A DNA stretch of 17,674 nt from Oscillospiraceae bacterium (GTDB taxonomy: Bacteria; Bacillota; Clostridia; Oscillospirales; CAG-272), in contig SVQJ01000014.1 of assembly GCA_015065395.1 (NCBI GenBank), positions 1 to 17,674 of the forward strand. The letters are read 5' to 3'. The position numbers and the translations under genes are program-made. Positions 1-7,155 of this stretch are shown piece by piece. Every line of letters begins with the position of its first letter. The stretch's first letter is position 1. Under the pieces are notes generated by a model that was not told the DNA's origin, made no database searches, and saw only the letters and a list, made by a program, of their open reading frames with translations.

Positions 1-1766
1 CTCCTTTCTGCCTCATCGCAAAGCTCTTTAAGCTGTTTGTCGATCTCGCTTCTTATTTCCTTGTAAACTGCATCATATTCATCGGGAGAGACGGATTTGG
101 CGCGTCCGATCCTCTCACGCACGGGAAGCTCGGAGAGCTTTTGAATATCTGCGCCCAGGGAAATAGCCTCCATAGCCTTATCTCTGAAATAAAGGATCAG
201 AGAGGAGATGGCAAACTGCTGTGCAATGGGCGTATAGGAATCGTCTGTATCAAATGCGTTCTGCTGGAGATAGTCCTCACGAACGGATTGAGCGATCTCA
301 AGGGTAAGTCTGTCCTTTTTGGAAAGGGCGTCAACACCAACGAGCTTAACTATCTCGTCAAGCTCTGCCTCGGCCTGGAGGATCCTTGCAAGCTCCAAGG
401 AGGTCTGAGTCCAGGCAGGGTTTATATTCTGAGAGAACCAGCTCTCAAGTCTGTCCTTGTAGAGGGAATAGGAGTTTAGCCAGTTGATGGCGGGGAAGTG
501 GCGTCTGTAAGCAAGGCTTGAATCAAGACCCCAGAATACCTTAACGATGCGCAGCGTTGCCTGAGAAACAGGCTCAGAAATATCGCCGCCCTGAGGAGAT
601 ACAGCACCTATGGCGGAAAGGGAGCCGCGGCGCACATCGCTGCCAAGGCAGATAACGTCTCCGGCTCTTTCATAGAACTGAGCCAGTCGGCTTGTAAGAT
701 AAGCGGGATATCCTTCATCACCGGGCATTTCCTCAAGACGGCCGCTCATTTCTCTCAGCGCCTCTGCCCAACGGGATGTGGAATCTGCAATAACTGCAAC
801 GCTCAGGCCCATATCGCGGAAATACTCTGCAATGGTTATGCCGGTGTAAATGGATGCCTCTCTTGCGGCAACGGGCATATCGGAGGTGTTTGCAATAAGC
901 ACCGTTCTCTTCATGAGAGACTCTCCGCTTCTCGGGTCTACGATCTCGGGAAACTCACGGAGAACGTCCGTCATTTCATTTCCGCGCTCGCCGCAGCCGA
1001 TATATACCACGAGATCAACATTGGACCATTTTGCAAGCTGATGCTGTACAACGGTCTTGCCGCTTCCGAAGGGGCCGGGAACGCAGGCAGTGCCTCCCTT
1101 GGCAATAGGGAACAGAGTATCGATGGTGCGCTGTCCCGTTATCATAGGCTCTGTAGGGGGGAGCTTTTCCCTGTAGGGACGGGAGCGGCGAACGGGCCAT
1201 TTCTGCATAAGAGTTGCCTCGTGCTCTCCCTTTTCTGTCTCAATTATACCGATCTTGTCCGTGACAGTATATTCTCCGGAAAAAAGCTCTTTGACCGTGC
1301 CGAAAACACCGATGGGCACCATTATTTTATGGCGCACCACCTCGGTCTCGTCAACATAGCCGAGAATATCTCCCGGGGTAACCTGATCTCCTGCCTTTGC
1401 GGTGGCGGTAAAGTGCCATTTTCTGTCTCTGTCCAGTGCAGGGATAGAAATACCCCTTTTTATGTTGGCACCGCAGATATCCTTCATTTTTTCCAGAGGA
1501 CGCTGGATGCCGTCGTATATATTGGTAACGATGCCGGGGCCAAGCTCAACGGAAAGGGGCGCTCCCGTGGAAACGACCATTTCGCCTCTGCCGAGTCCTG
1601 CGGTCTCCTCATATACCTGAATTGAAGCGCGGTCGCCGTGGATCTCGATTATCTCACCGATGAGCTTACCTTCTCCAACGTGAACCACGTCAAACATATT
1701 GGCCTCTCTCATGCCTTCGGCAATGACGAGAGGTCCTGATATTTTAACAACTCTTCCTTCTATCAT
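1..1766 (-). CDS. ntpA: V-type ATP synthase/ATPase catalytic subunit A (3' end outside window)
   Basis: Catalytic nucleotide-binding subunit of the V1 head, which with subunit B forms the A3B3 hexamer that hydrolyses or makes ATP. I translated it directly: the ATG at 1766 starts MIEGRVVKISGPLVIAEG, and the frame stays open for 588 codons to the left edge. Family members run about 585-600 residues, so only the last few residues and the stop are missing. The P-loop GPFGSGKT is at residues 231-238, followed by the conserved CGERGNEM stretch; the Walker B region VAVIADSTSRWAEALREM begins near residue 323, with Asp at 328. The long non-homologous insert typical of A subunits lies before the P-loop, which separates it from F1 beta. 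The start has an upstream GAGGTAG Shine-Dalgarno and lies 24 bases after the F-subunit gene. Subunits B and D should follow to the left. Confidence 0.97.
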   Translation of the reverse strand, partial: MIEGRVVKISGPLVIAEGMREANMFDVVHVGEGKLIGEIIEIHGDRASIQVYEETAGLGRGEMVVSTGAPLSVELGPGIVTNIYDGIQRPLEKMKDICGANIKRGISIPALDRDRKWHFTATAKAGDQVTPGDILGYVDETEVVRHKIMVPIGVFGTVKELFSGEYTVTDKIGIIETEKGEHEATLMQKWPVRRSRPYREKLPPTEPMITGQRTIDTLFPIAKGGTACVPGPFGSGKTVVQHQLAKWSNVDLVVYIGCGERGNEMTDVLREFPEIVDPRSGESLMKRTVLIANTSDMPVAAREASIYTGITIAEYFRDMGLSVAVIADSTSRWAEALREMSGRLEEMPGDEGYPAYLTSRLAQFYERAGDVICLGSDVRRGSLSAIGAVSPQGGDISEPVSQATLRIVKVFWGLDSSLAYRRHFPAINWLNSYSLYKDRLESWFSQNINPAWTQTSLELARILQAEAELDEIVKLVGVDALSKKDRLTLEIAQSVREDYLQQNAFDTDDSYTPIAQQFAISSLILYFRDKAMEAISLGADIQKLSELPVRERIGRAKSVSPDEYDAVYKEIRSEIDKQLKELCDEAER

Positions 1767-1790
1767 TTCGTATCTACCTCTTTTTGTAGC

Positions 1791-2105
1791 TTACTGTTCT
1801 TTGAAAATAATATCTGCACCCACAGCTCTTTCAACCGCACCGCGAAGCTGGGTGATGCCGTAGCCGCCGCCCTTCTGGGGCAACGGAATAATGGCAGGAA
1901 TGGTGCTGTCAGCGTATTTCTTTATATCCTCTGCCATTTCAGCGGCAAGATCGGGATAGACGTAAATAACGGCGCAGCCGTCATTTTTAGCCTTTTTCAG
2001 CATTCGGGCACCTTCGGTGGGATCTTTTGCCTCATAAACGCAAAAGCCTGCTGCCATAAAACACAAAACTTTTTTTGCGTCACCGATAACTCCTATTTTA
2101 TACAT
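1791..2105 (-). CDS. ntpG: V-type ATPase subunit F (NtpG in Enterococcus naming)
   Basis: Small central-stalk subunit (104 residues, normal size) that sits on subunit D inside the rotor shaft and modulates V1 activity. Family hallmarks are the N-terminal MYKIGVIGD strand, a Rossmann-like fold expected over the first 75 residues, the IPLPQKGGG loop near residues 73-81 and a C-terminal helix with VERAVGADI. The ATG overlaps the end of the C-subunit gene by 8 bases, and a GAGG Shine-Dalgarno 7 bases upstream lies inside that gene, so the two are probably translationally coupled. Position between C and A matches the usual bacterial V-ATPase operon order. Confidence 0.93.
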   Translation of the reverse strand: MYKIGVIGDAKKVLCFMAAGFCVYEAKDPTEGARMLKKAKNDGCAVIYVYPDLAAEMAEDIKKYADSTIPAIIPLPQKGGGYGITQLRGAVERAVGADIIFKEQ

Positions 2106-3087
2106 AACTGATCCTCAGTCTTTCGCTGACAGTGTCAAGAGCTTCCTTTGAGCTCATAGCCGCTTCAAGAATACGGCAATTCGTCATTTCCGCCTCACGG
2201 ATAAGTAAAAATCTTACAGCGATCTCGGGGCCGAAGGGCTTATAGCGAAATTCGTTGCAAAGTGAGAGCACAGCCTCGTCAAAGATCTTTTCGGCATGGG
2301 AAAAGCTTTTTGCCTCCAGGGCTGCCTTTACGTAAGGAAAGCTTTTTGAAGCCCGTGCGTTTTTTGTAATTTCCTCATGAGCTGCGATGCCGCCCTTTTG
2401 CAGGATAAAACAGTCTTCATGCAGGGTACCTCCGGGAACGAAAGCTCTTTTGAAAAGAGCCTTTGCAGAGCTTTCAGGCATGCCCGTTTGGGCGATACGC
2501 AGAGCAGAAAGAAGATTTACACCGTCTGCCCGAAGGGAAACGATATCCTTCATAAGGGGGATATCTCCTTGCTTTGCGCCCCTTTGCATATCCTCAAAGC
2601 AGGCTTTGTCAAGAAGAAGGTCGATAGCGCGCACCTCGCCCGTTTCAGCGTACGTCATAATAGCCTTGTTTGCGGCGGCGGTCATTCCTTCGGGAGTGCC
2701 CTCAAATTTTGAGTTGTTTGCCATCTCAACGACCTTTTCCAAGGGCAGAGTGCCGCAGGAAAAGAGCATTCCCTGAGGGTCGATGCCGCGTATCTTGCAT
2801 TTTATCGCGGTCTTGATATTAGTGCAATCGTATTTATAAAGCAAGGGATAGAAGACCTTTATATCGGGGACCATTTCCTTGATCTTTTCAACAGCATTGC
2901 TGATGGCCAGAGAATAAATATTGAGGTCATCCTTTGCGTTCAGCCTGAATGTATCCTTAACTGTGCTTCGCAAGCTGTCTGCATTTGCACATTCCTTATA
3001 TCTTTGCAGACGTTCTCCGGGCGTGCCCGATCCGTCGCAGGCAAAAAGGAAGGATGATGCGCAAAGATATTCACGGTCATTAATCAT
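2098..3087 (-). CDS. ntpC: V-type ATPase subunit C (AC39/d type)
   Basis: Socket-shaped subunit that couples the central stalk of V1 to the proteolipid ring of Vo. The 329-residue length fits the vATP-synt_AC39 family (about 330-350). The protein is helix-rich and soluble, starting MINDREYLCASSFLFA, which resembles the family pattern of a short lead followed by a D/E-Y-x-Y/C-A-S element. Sequence identity in this family is low, so the call rests mainly on length, fold type and its place between E and F. The start has GAAGGA about 10 bases upstream and lies 21 bases after the E gene; its end overlaps the F start. Confidence 0.9.
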   Translation of the reverse strand: MINDREYLCASSFLFACDGSGTPGERLQRYKECANADSLRSTVKDTFRLNAKDDLNIYSLAISNAVEKIKEMVPDIKVFYPLLYKYDCTNIKTAIKCKIRGIDPQGMLFSCGTLPLEKVVEMANNSKFEGTPEGMTAAANKAIMTYAETGEVRAIDLLLDKACFEDMQRGAKQGDIPLMKDIVSLRADGVNLLSALRIAQTGMPESSAKALFKRAFVPGGTLHEDCFILQKGGIAAHEEITKNARASKSFPYVKAALEAKSFSHAEKIFDEAVLSLCNEFRYKPFGPEIAVRFLLIREAEMTNCRILEAAMSSKEALDTVSERLRISYV

Positions 3088-3108
3088 TTTTTATAATTCC
3101 TTCGTGGA

Positions 3109-3789
3109 TCATTGATTTGGAGAATCTGCAAAGAGGGCTTTGATCACCTTGGCTTCGCAGGCGCGGCGTGCATCGCTTATAACCGTTTCAACAGAGCAGT
3201 TGATCTCAATATCTCCGTTCTTCAGAATAAGCCCTCCGCTGATATCCCGTGTTTCCTCGGATATAAGGAATGCTGTCTTTCCCAGGGGGGCAGATATCTT
3301 CCGAAGAAGAGCCTTTGCACCCTTCAGAACGTTTTTTGAGTGCTTTTCACGGTCTTTTTCGTTGAAAATAACTTCAAATGCCCCGTCGCTGTCATATTCT
3401 TCTCCGTACTCCTCTGAGAGAAGGGTACAGGTCTTGATCCGATCCAGAGCACTGTCTGCAAGAAGATGAGAGAGAAAAGCGCAGTATTCCTCGTCGGGAG
3501 CTTCAAGTATCTGCGTTTCGGCATTTGAAAATGCCTTATTTATCATGGCAACCCGTGCGGAAAGCAAGATCTCTCTGCTTTTCATATCTCCCGAGCTTTC
3601 GGCTCTTGCCATATAAAGCTCGCTTTCCCGTCTTGCATCAAGCTTTGCACGCTTTAAGATATCGGCAACGGCGACCTCTCCGTCCTCTGTGATCTTTTGG
3701 GCGCAAGCATTTGCCTCGGCAATGATCTCTTCTGCTTGCATGGATGCATCAAGGATGATCTTATCGATTATTTTATCGAGATTGTTCAT
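3109..3789 (-). CDS. ntpE: V-type ATPase subunit E (peripheral stalk)
   Basis: Peripheral-stalk subunit that pairs with the G/H subunit to form the stator linking V1 to subunit I. The first 100 or so residues are a charged, Ala/Glu-rich coiled coil (for example MQAEEIIAEANACAQKITED), followed by a globular alpha/beta C-terminal domain with the family-typical ISGGLILKNGDIEINCSVE segment near residues 185-205. The 226-residue length is slightly above the usual 190-210. The start codon is oddly served: only a weak ATAAAGAA precedes it after a 36-base gap from the K gene, whereas its neighbours have clear Shine-Dalgarno sites. Weak initiation could set stator stoichiometry, but that is inference. 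Confidence 0.93.
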   Translation of the reverse strand: MNNLDKIIDKIILDASMQAEEIIAEANACAQKITEDGEVAVADILKRAKLDARRESELYMARAESSGDMKSREILLSARVAMINKAFSNAETQILEAPDEEYCAFLSHLLADSALDRIKTCTLLSEEYGEEYDSDGAFEVIFNEKDREKHSKNVLKGAKALLRKISAPLGKTAFLISEETRDISGGLILKNGDIEINCSVETVISDARRACEAKVIKALFADSPNQ

Positions 3790-3825
3790 TTTCTTTATAT
3801 AAGTGGTAATAGTATTTATTGTTTA

Positions 3826-4323
3826 TCAAGCATTGAAGAAAAGAATGGGGAGAAGAGAGATGAGAAGCGCGAAGATCGCGTATGTCTCAACGAGAGCAGC
3901 AGAGGTGATAGCCTTACCGGACTGACCTTCGCGGCGTGCGATAAGATTTATACCTGCAGCGGCAACTCTGCCCTGAGCTATGCCTGAAAAATATCCGACA
4001 AAAGCAATGGGAAGAGCTGCAACAAGAAGATACATTCCGCCTCCGACGGTAAGCTCAATATTGCCTCCGAAAAGACCTATCTTTGTAAGGATAAGGAATG
4101 CGGTAACGAAGCCGTAGATACCCTGCGTACCGGGAAGAGCCTGCAAGAGCAGTGCCTGGCCGAATTTGGAGGGATCCTCAGCCAGCATTCCCTGAGCTGC
4201 TTCACCTACGATACCAACACCCTTTGCACTTCCGATGCAGGCAAATATAGCTGCAAAAGCAGCACCCATGATCGCAAGATTCTGTCCTGAAAAGATCAGA
4301 CTTAAAAGTTCAGTAAAAGTCAT
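3826..4323 (-). CDS. ntpK: V-type ATPase proteolipid subunit K, predicted Na+-binding
   Basis: Rotor-ring (c-ring) subunit of Vo with two fused hairpins and four membrane helices in 165 residues. Helix 2 carries the ALPGTQGIYGF motif (residues 62-72) and helix 4 the carboxylate motif LVETYAIF with Glu146. In Enterococcus hirae NtpK the Na+ is held by Leu61, Thr64, Gln65, Gln110 and Glu139; the counterparts here are Leu63, Thr66, Gln67, Gln117 (in SGIAQGRVAA) and Glu146, all present. The 29-residue spacing from the second Gln to the Glu is identical. Only one carboxylate occurs per four helices, which favours ATP-driven pumping over synthesis. It has a strong AAGGAG Shine-Dalgarno 7 bases before the ATG and lies 23 bases after subunit I. 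Confidence 0.96.
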   Translation of the reverse strand: MTFTELLSLIFSGQNLAIMGAAFAAIFACIGSAKGVGIVGEAAQGMLAEDPSKFGQALLLQALPGTQGIYGFVTAFLILTKIGLFGGNIELTVGGGMYLLVAALPIAFVGYFSGIAQGRVAAAGINLIARREGQSGKAITSAALVETYAIFALLISLLPILFFNA

Positions 4324-4346
4324 TGTTTTTCTCCTTATGTGTGAAA

Positions 4347-6272
4347 TTATTTAAGATTAACGTATTTTGAATCGATTTTAAGGGGGGAGAACTCTCTGCC
4401 GCCCGCTTCAAAGAATTTGCCGAAAAATTCGATATACTGAAGTCGGCTGGTGTGGACGTAGGTACCGAGAATGTTAACAAGGAAGTTTATCGTGTGTCCG
4501 ATAAGGAACACGGCAACAAACATTATGATACCGCCCACGCTGGCACCGCCCATGGTACCCAAAAGGTTTATAACGCTGGCAATAACCGCACTTGCAAGGC
4601 CCAGAGCCAGCACTCTTGAATAGGAGAGCAGATCGGATGCATAGCTGACTATATCGTAAAGGCTCATAATGCCCTTTCCAAGCTTCATTATTATGTTTTT
4701 CTCGTGTCTGCCCTGGGTGAGGATGAGCATCAAAGCGCCCGCGGCACCTGTTATAAGTCCTGCGGTGGAGCTTATAAAATAAACTCCGATGCCTGCGAAA
4801 AGCATAAACCAGCTTCCCACATCGAAAACAGCATCAAGTATTTTCCCGCTTTTTGCCAGAACGTAGAATTGAATACCCATACCGAAGAGAAGATGGGCGG
4901 CTCCCACTGCCAGCGCCACCACAAGGAATGACATGGGCTCCTCGATCATATCAAAGAGAAGTGCTGTGGATGATGTGTTTTCGGCTCCGCCGAAGCCCTT
5001 GGCAAGAGCCTGAGGCAGGTCTCCGAAGTATCCGCCGAAAAGAACTCCGCCTATCATACAGGAAACGGAGCAGAAGGCGAACATGGTAAGCATCCTCCTT
5101 AGACCCTCCTTGGGATGGAGAAGCTTGAGTCCTGCGATGCATCCGCAAAGCAGCACCGCTCCGTATCCCACGTCTGCGAACATAAGTCCGAAAATCACCG
5201 CATAAAAGACTGACATAACGAAGGTAGGATCAAAGCGGCGGTATTTCGGCAGGGCATACATTTCCATGATGGGCTCGAAATTTCTCGCATAGCTGTTGTT
5301 TTTAAGCTTAACGGGAACGTCGTCCTCATCGGTCGGATCGTCGAAGGAGTATGCGCAGTCCTTCTCCTTGAGAATATTCTCAACCGCCTCCACGGATTCA
5401 ACGGGAACCCAACCGCATATAACGGCGGTCCTTTGGGTCCTTGCGGTCTTCTTTTTTGCCTCGATCCGTGCATTCTTTGTGAGAAGCACGTCATGAAGAG
5501 CCTTAAGCCCGGGAAGCTCCTTGGCAAGGGCGGTAGCTTCTGCCTTTGCATCCTTGAGCTTCTTTTTTACGGAAATCAGACGTGCTTTTTCCTTTTCAAG
5601 AAGCCCGTCTGCATAGCCAGAAGCGCTGTCGGTGATGACCGTGGCCTTGGAAAATCCGTAGGACGCCATGACCCGCATGACTTCCTCTCCCCGATCCTTA
5701 TGGAAGGTGAGAAGAACGGCTGTTGCACCTTTTTCGCTTTCGCGGATTATATCAAGCTGTGCTTCAATGGAACCGTTTTCGTTTATCAATCCCAGGATAT
5801 CAGTATTCGGCGGTAATGTTCCGCCGATAGAAACGGTATAAGCGGTCCTCTGCTCGGGCAGAGCGCATTGCACGCCTTCCCAGGGGGTGAGTGCGTTGAT
5901 CCTTACTTCGCTTTCTGCAAGCTTTGACTGCAATGAGGACAGACGAGTGCTCAGTGCCAATGCCTTATCTGCAATATCCAGAACGATCCGGTCAAGTCCT
6001 GATTCGAAATCGTCAAGACTTGCCTCGCTGGGCGGATCAAAAAGGGAATACCTGTTCTGATCGTAAATTTGCAGAAATTCTATGGCGCGGCGCACCTTTT
6101 GCAAATCGTCTCCGAGCTTTAAGGATGCCCGGGAACCGTCCCAAAGCGAAAGTGAATCGTCCTCGGGAGCGGATATCTCAATGCAGGAGAGCCTTTGCAG
6201 CTTGCGAATGAGCTTGTCCGCATCGCTTTTCAAAACGATGCAGGAAAGCTTTTTCATTTCACTTACTGCCAT
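4347..6272 (-). CDS. ntpI: V-type ATPase subunit I (membrane a-subunit)
   Basis: Stator membrane subunit that provides the ion half-channels against the K ring. The soluble N-terminal arm (residues 1 to about 345) contains a long coiled coil (about 225-275) and anchors the E/G stalks. The C-terminal half carries about seven to eight hydrophobic helices from residue 350 to 605. The hallmark LSYSRVLALGLA motif places the essential channel Arg at about residue 553, and a second conserved Arg at about 610 lies in HTSRLQYIEFFGKF, which matches the two buried arginines of this family. The 641-residue length is normal. The gene starts inside the end of the G/H gene (10-base overlap), with a GGGAG element 11 bases upstream. 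Confidence 0.96.
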   Translation of the reverse strand: MAVSEMKKLSCIVLKSDADKLIRKLQRLSCIEISAPEDDSLSLWDGSRASLKLGDDLQKVRRAIEFLQIYDQNRYSLFDPPSEASLDDFESGLDRIVLDIADKALALSTRLSSLQSKLAESEVRINALTPWEGVQCALPEQRTAYTVSIGGTLPPNTDILGLINENGSIEAQLDIIRESEKGATAVLLTFHKDRGEEVMRVMASYGFSKATVITDSASGYADGLLEKEKARLISVKKKLKDAKAEATALAKELPGLKALHDVLLTKNARIEAKKKTARTQRTAVICGWVPVESVEAVENILKEKDCAYSFDDPTDEDDVPVKLKNNSYARNFEPIMEMYALPKYRRFDPTFVMSVFYAVIFGLMFADVGYGAVLLCGCIAGLKLLHPKEGLRRMLTMFAFCSVSCMIGGVLFGGYFGDLPQALAKGFGGAENTSSTALLFDMIEEPMSFLVVALAVGAAHLLFGMGIQFYVLAKSGKILDAVFDVGSWFMLFAGIGVYFISSTAGLITGAAGALMLILTQGRHEKNIIMKLGKGIMSLYDIVSYASDLLSYSRVLALGLASAVIASVINLLGTMGGASVGGIIMFVAVFLIGHTINFLVNILGTYVHTSRLQYIEFFGKFFEAGGREFSPLKIDSKYVNLK

Positions 6273-6583
6273 TTTTCAAATATCTCCCGAATAATTATGC
6301 CGATAGCGTTATCCATATTCTTATCGGCGATGCTTACTGTCTTTTTAGCTTCCACACGGGCGGCATCGGTCTTTTTTTCCATGATCTCGGCGCTTTGTGC
6401 CGCCGCCTTTACCTGCTCGTCCTTTGATATTTTAACACAGAGAAGATTTGCGCTTTCTATCTTATCGGAAACATTGTTTTTTGCCGTTGAAACGATGGCT
6501 TCTGCTTCAGCTCTTGCGTCTGCAATGATTTGAGAGGCTCTGTCCTCCGCGTCTCTGATCTTTGTTATAGTATCGTTTGACAA
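6263..6583 (-). CDS. ntpF: V-type ATPase peripheral stalk subunit G/H (NtpF-like), TTG start
   Basis: First gene of the V-ATPase operon, 106 residues, almost wholly a charged coiled coil (ASQIIADARAEAEAIVSTA and similar), as expected for the stalk partner of subunit E. It ends in a short amphipathic tail IIIREIFEKWQ. The start is a TTG at 6583: the only nearby ATG, inside the Shine-Dalgarno, is in another frame, and AAAGGA at 6593-6598 lies 9 bases upstream. The end overlaps subunit I by 10 bases. Sequence alone cannot separate this family from other short coiled coils; the assignment relies on position directly before subunit I. Confidence 0.88.
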   Translation of the reverse strand: MSNDTITKIRDAEDRASQIIADARAEAEAIVSTAKNNVSDKIESANLLCVKISKDEQVKAAAQSAEIMEKKTDAARVEAKKTVSIADKNMDNAIGIIIREIFEKWQ

Positions 6584-6598
6584 ATTGCACCATCCTTT
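6583..6598 (-). promoter_or_regulatory. Ribosome binding site that fixes the TTG start of the first V-ATPase gene
   Basis: The minus strand reads AAAGGA at 6598-6593, then nine bases, then TTG at 6583-6581. No in-frame ATG or GTG exists between the site and the TTG, so the TTG is the supported initiation codon. Confidence 0.7.
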
Positions 6599-6645
6599 GT
6601 CTGAATTTCGGTATTTTGCCTAAAAATTCCATTAAAATCATTATC

Positions 6646-6674
6646 ATTATATCACACACTTCATAGAATTGCAA
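6646..6674 (-). promoter_or_regulatory. Predicted sigma-A promoter of the V-ATPase operon
   Basis: On the minus strand the -35 is TTGCAA (6674-6669, 4 of 6 consensus), the spacer is 17 bases and the -10 is TATAAT (6651-6646, 6 of 6). Transcription should begin near 6639, giving a leader of about 55 bases before the TTG start. No terminator separates it from the upstream 108-residue gene, so read-through from that gene is also possible. Confidence 0.75.
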
Positions 6675-6686
6675 TACAAAAAGCTT

Positions 6687-7013
6687 TTATTTTGCCCTTT
6701 TTCTTATTATGACTCCATCCTGCCACAGATGAAAAAGCTCCGCTGATTTTTCGGTTTTTCCATTCTGCCTCAAGCGGAGGATCATGCGTATTTCAAGAGC
6801 GTTTTCCTTTTCATCCATCAGTGCCTTTGCAAAATATTTTGCACCCTTCGGGAAATCCTCGCTTTCACAGTATGCGAGGATGCTTTTTTTCATTTCGTCA
6901 TAAAAGGAGTTCATTCTTGCGGTGTAAGCTTCCTCCTTTTTCTCAGTGGGATAAAAGACGGGGATGATTATCGAAGCATTGTTTTTAGATATGAGCTGTG
7001 TTGTGGATCTCAT
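6687..7013 (-). CDS. Hypothetical protein, 108 residues
   Basis: Function not recognised. The start is firm: AAGGAG lies 7 bases before the ATG at 7013. There is no signal peptide or membrane segment, so it is probably cytoplasmic. The visible pattern is an N-terminal strand (NASIIIPVFYP), a helix with FYDEMKKSILAYCES, then a strand pair ending in SAELFHLWQDGVIIRKRAK. The plan of a Tyr/Phe-rich helix followed by R-L-R strands and a closing H-x-W-x-x-G recalls small DUF3298-like proteins of Clostridia, but this is from memory and weak. It lies divergent to the dockerin gene and upstream of the V-ATPase promoter, with no terminator in the 13 bases between its stop and that promoter. I could not find a convincing promoter of its own. 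Confidence 0.7.
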   Translation of the reverse strand: MRSTTQLISKNNASIIIPVFYPTEKKEEAYTARMNSFYDEMKKSILAYCESEDFPKGAKYFAKALMDEKENALEIRMILRLRQNGKTEKSAELFHLWQDGVIIRKRAK

Positions 7014-7094
7014 TAGATTTCTCCTTTTGTTTATTCACAATATTTTATGTTGGAAATCTTATTTGCATACTGATAAACTATGAGGAAATGTAAG

Positions 7095-7123
7095 TTGACA
7101 AAAACGCACATGAGCACTATAAT
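7095..7123 (+). promoter_or_regulatory. Perfect-consensus sigma-A promoter of the dockerin operon
   Basis: TTGACA at 7095-7100, a 17-base spacer, TATAAT at 7118-7123: both boxes and the spacing match consensus exactly. The start of transcription is expected near 7130, so the TTG at 7126 cannot be the translation start of the gene that follows. The leader is only about 26 bases. A promoter this close to consensus suggests high basal expression unless repressed; I see no clear operator palindrome around it. Confidence 0.88.
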
Positions 7124-7155
7124 AATTGTATAAAATAATGAAAGGTTCGATGAAC

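Noticed and set aside
1041..1625. Plus-strand open frame of 194 codons
   Set aside because: It is antisense to the continuous V-ATPase A-subunit frame, which has intact P-loop and Walker B motifs; the plus-strand translation has no recognisable domain.
6634..6651. Fur-box-like TATAAT-GATAAT-GATTTT hexamer run at the V-ATPase promoter
   Set aside because: The first hexamer is the -10 box itself and there is no inverted third hexamer as in a real Fur box. A/T-rich chance is the simpler explanation.
7014..7094. Possible promoter for the 108-residue gene (TAAAAT near 7045)
   Set aside because: No -35 resembling TTGACA lies at 16-18 bases, so I could not support it.
7126..7155. TTG start at 7126 for the dockerin protein
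   Set aside because: It lies upstream of the predicted transcription start (about 7130) and would put ten polar residues ahead of a standard signal peptide.
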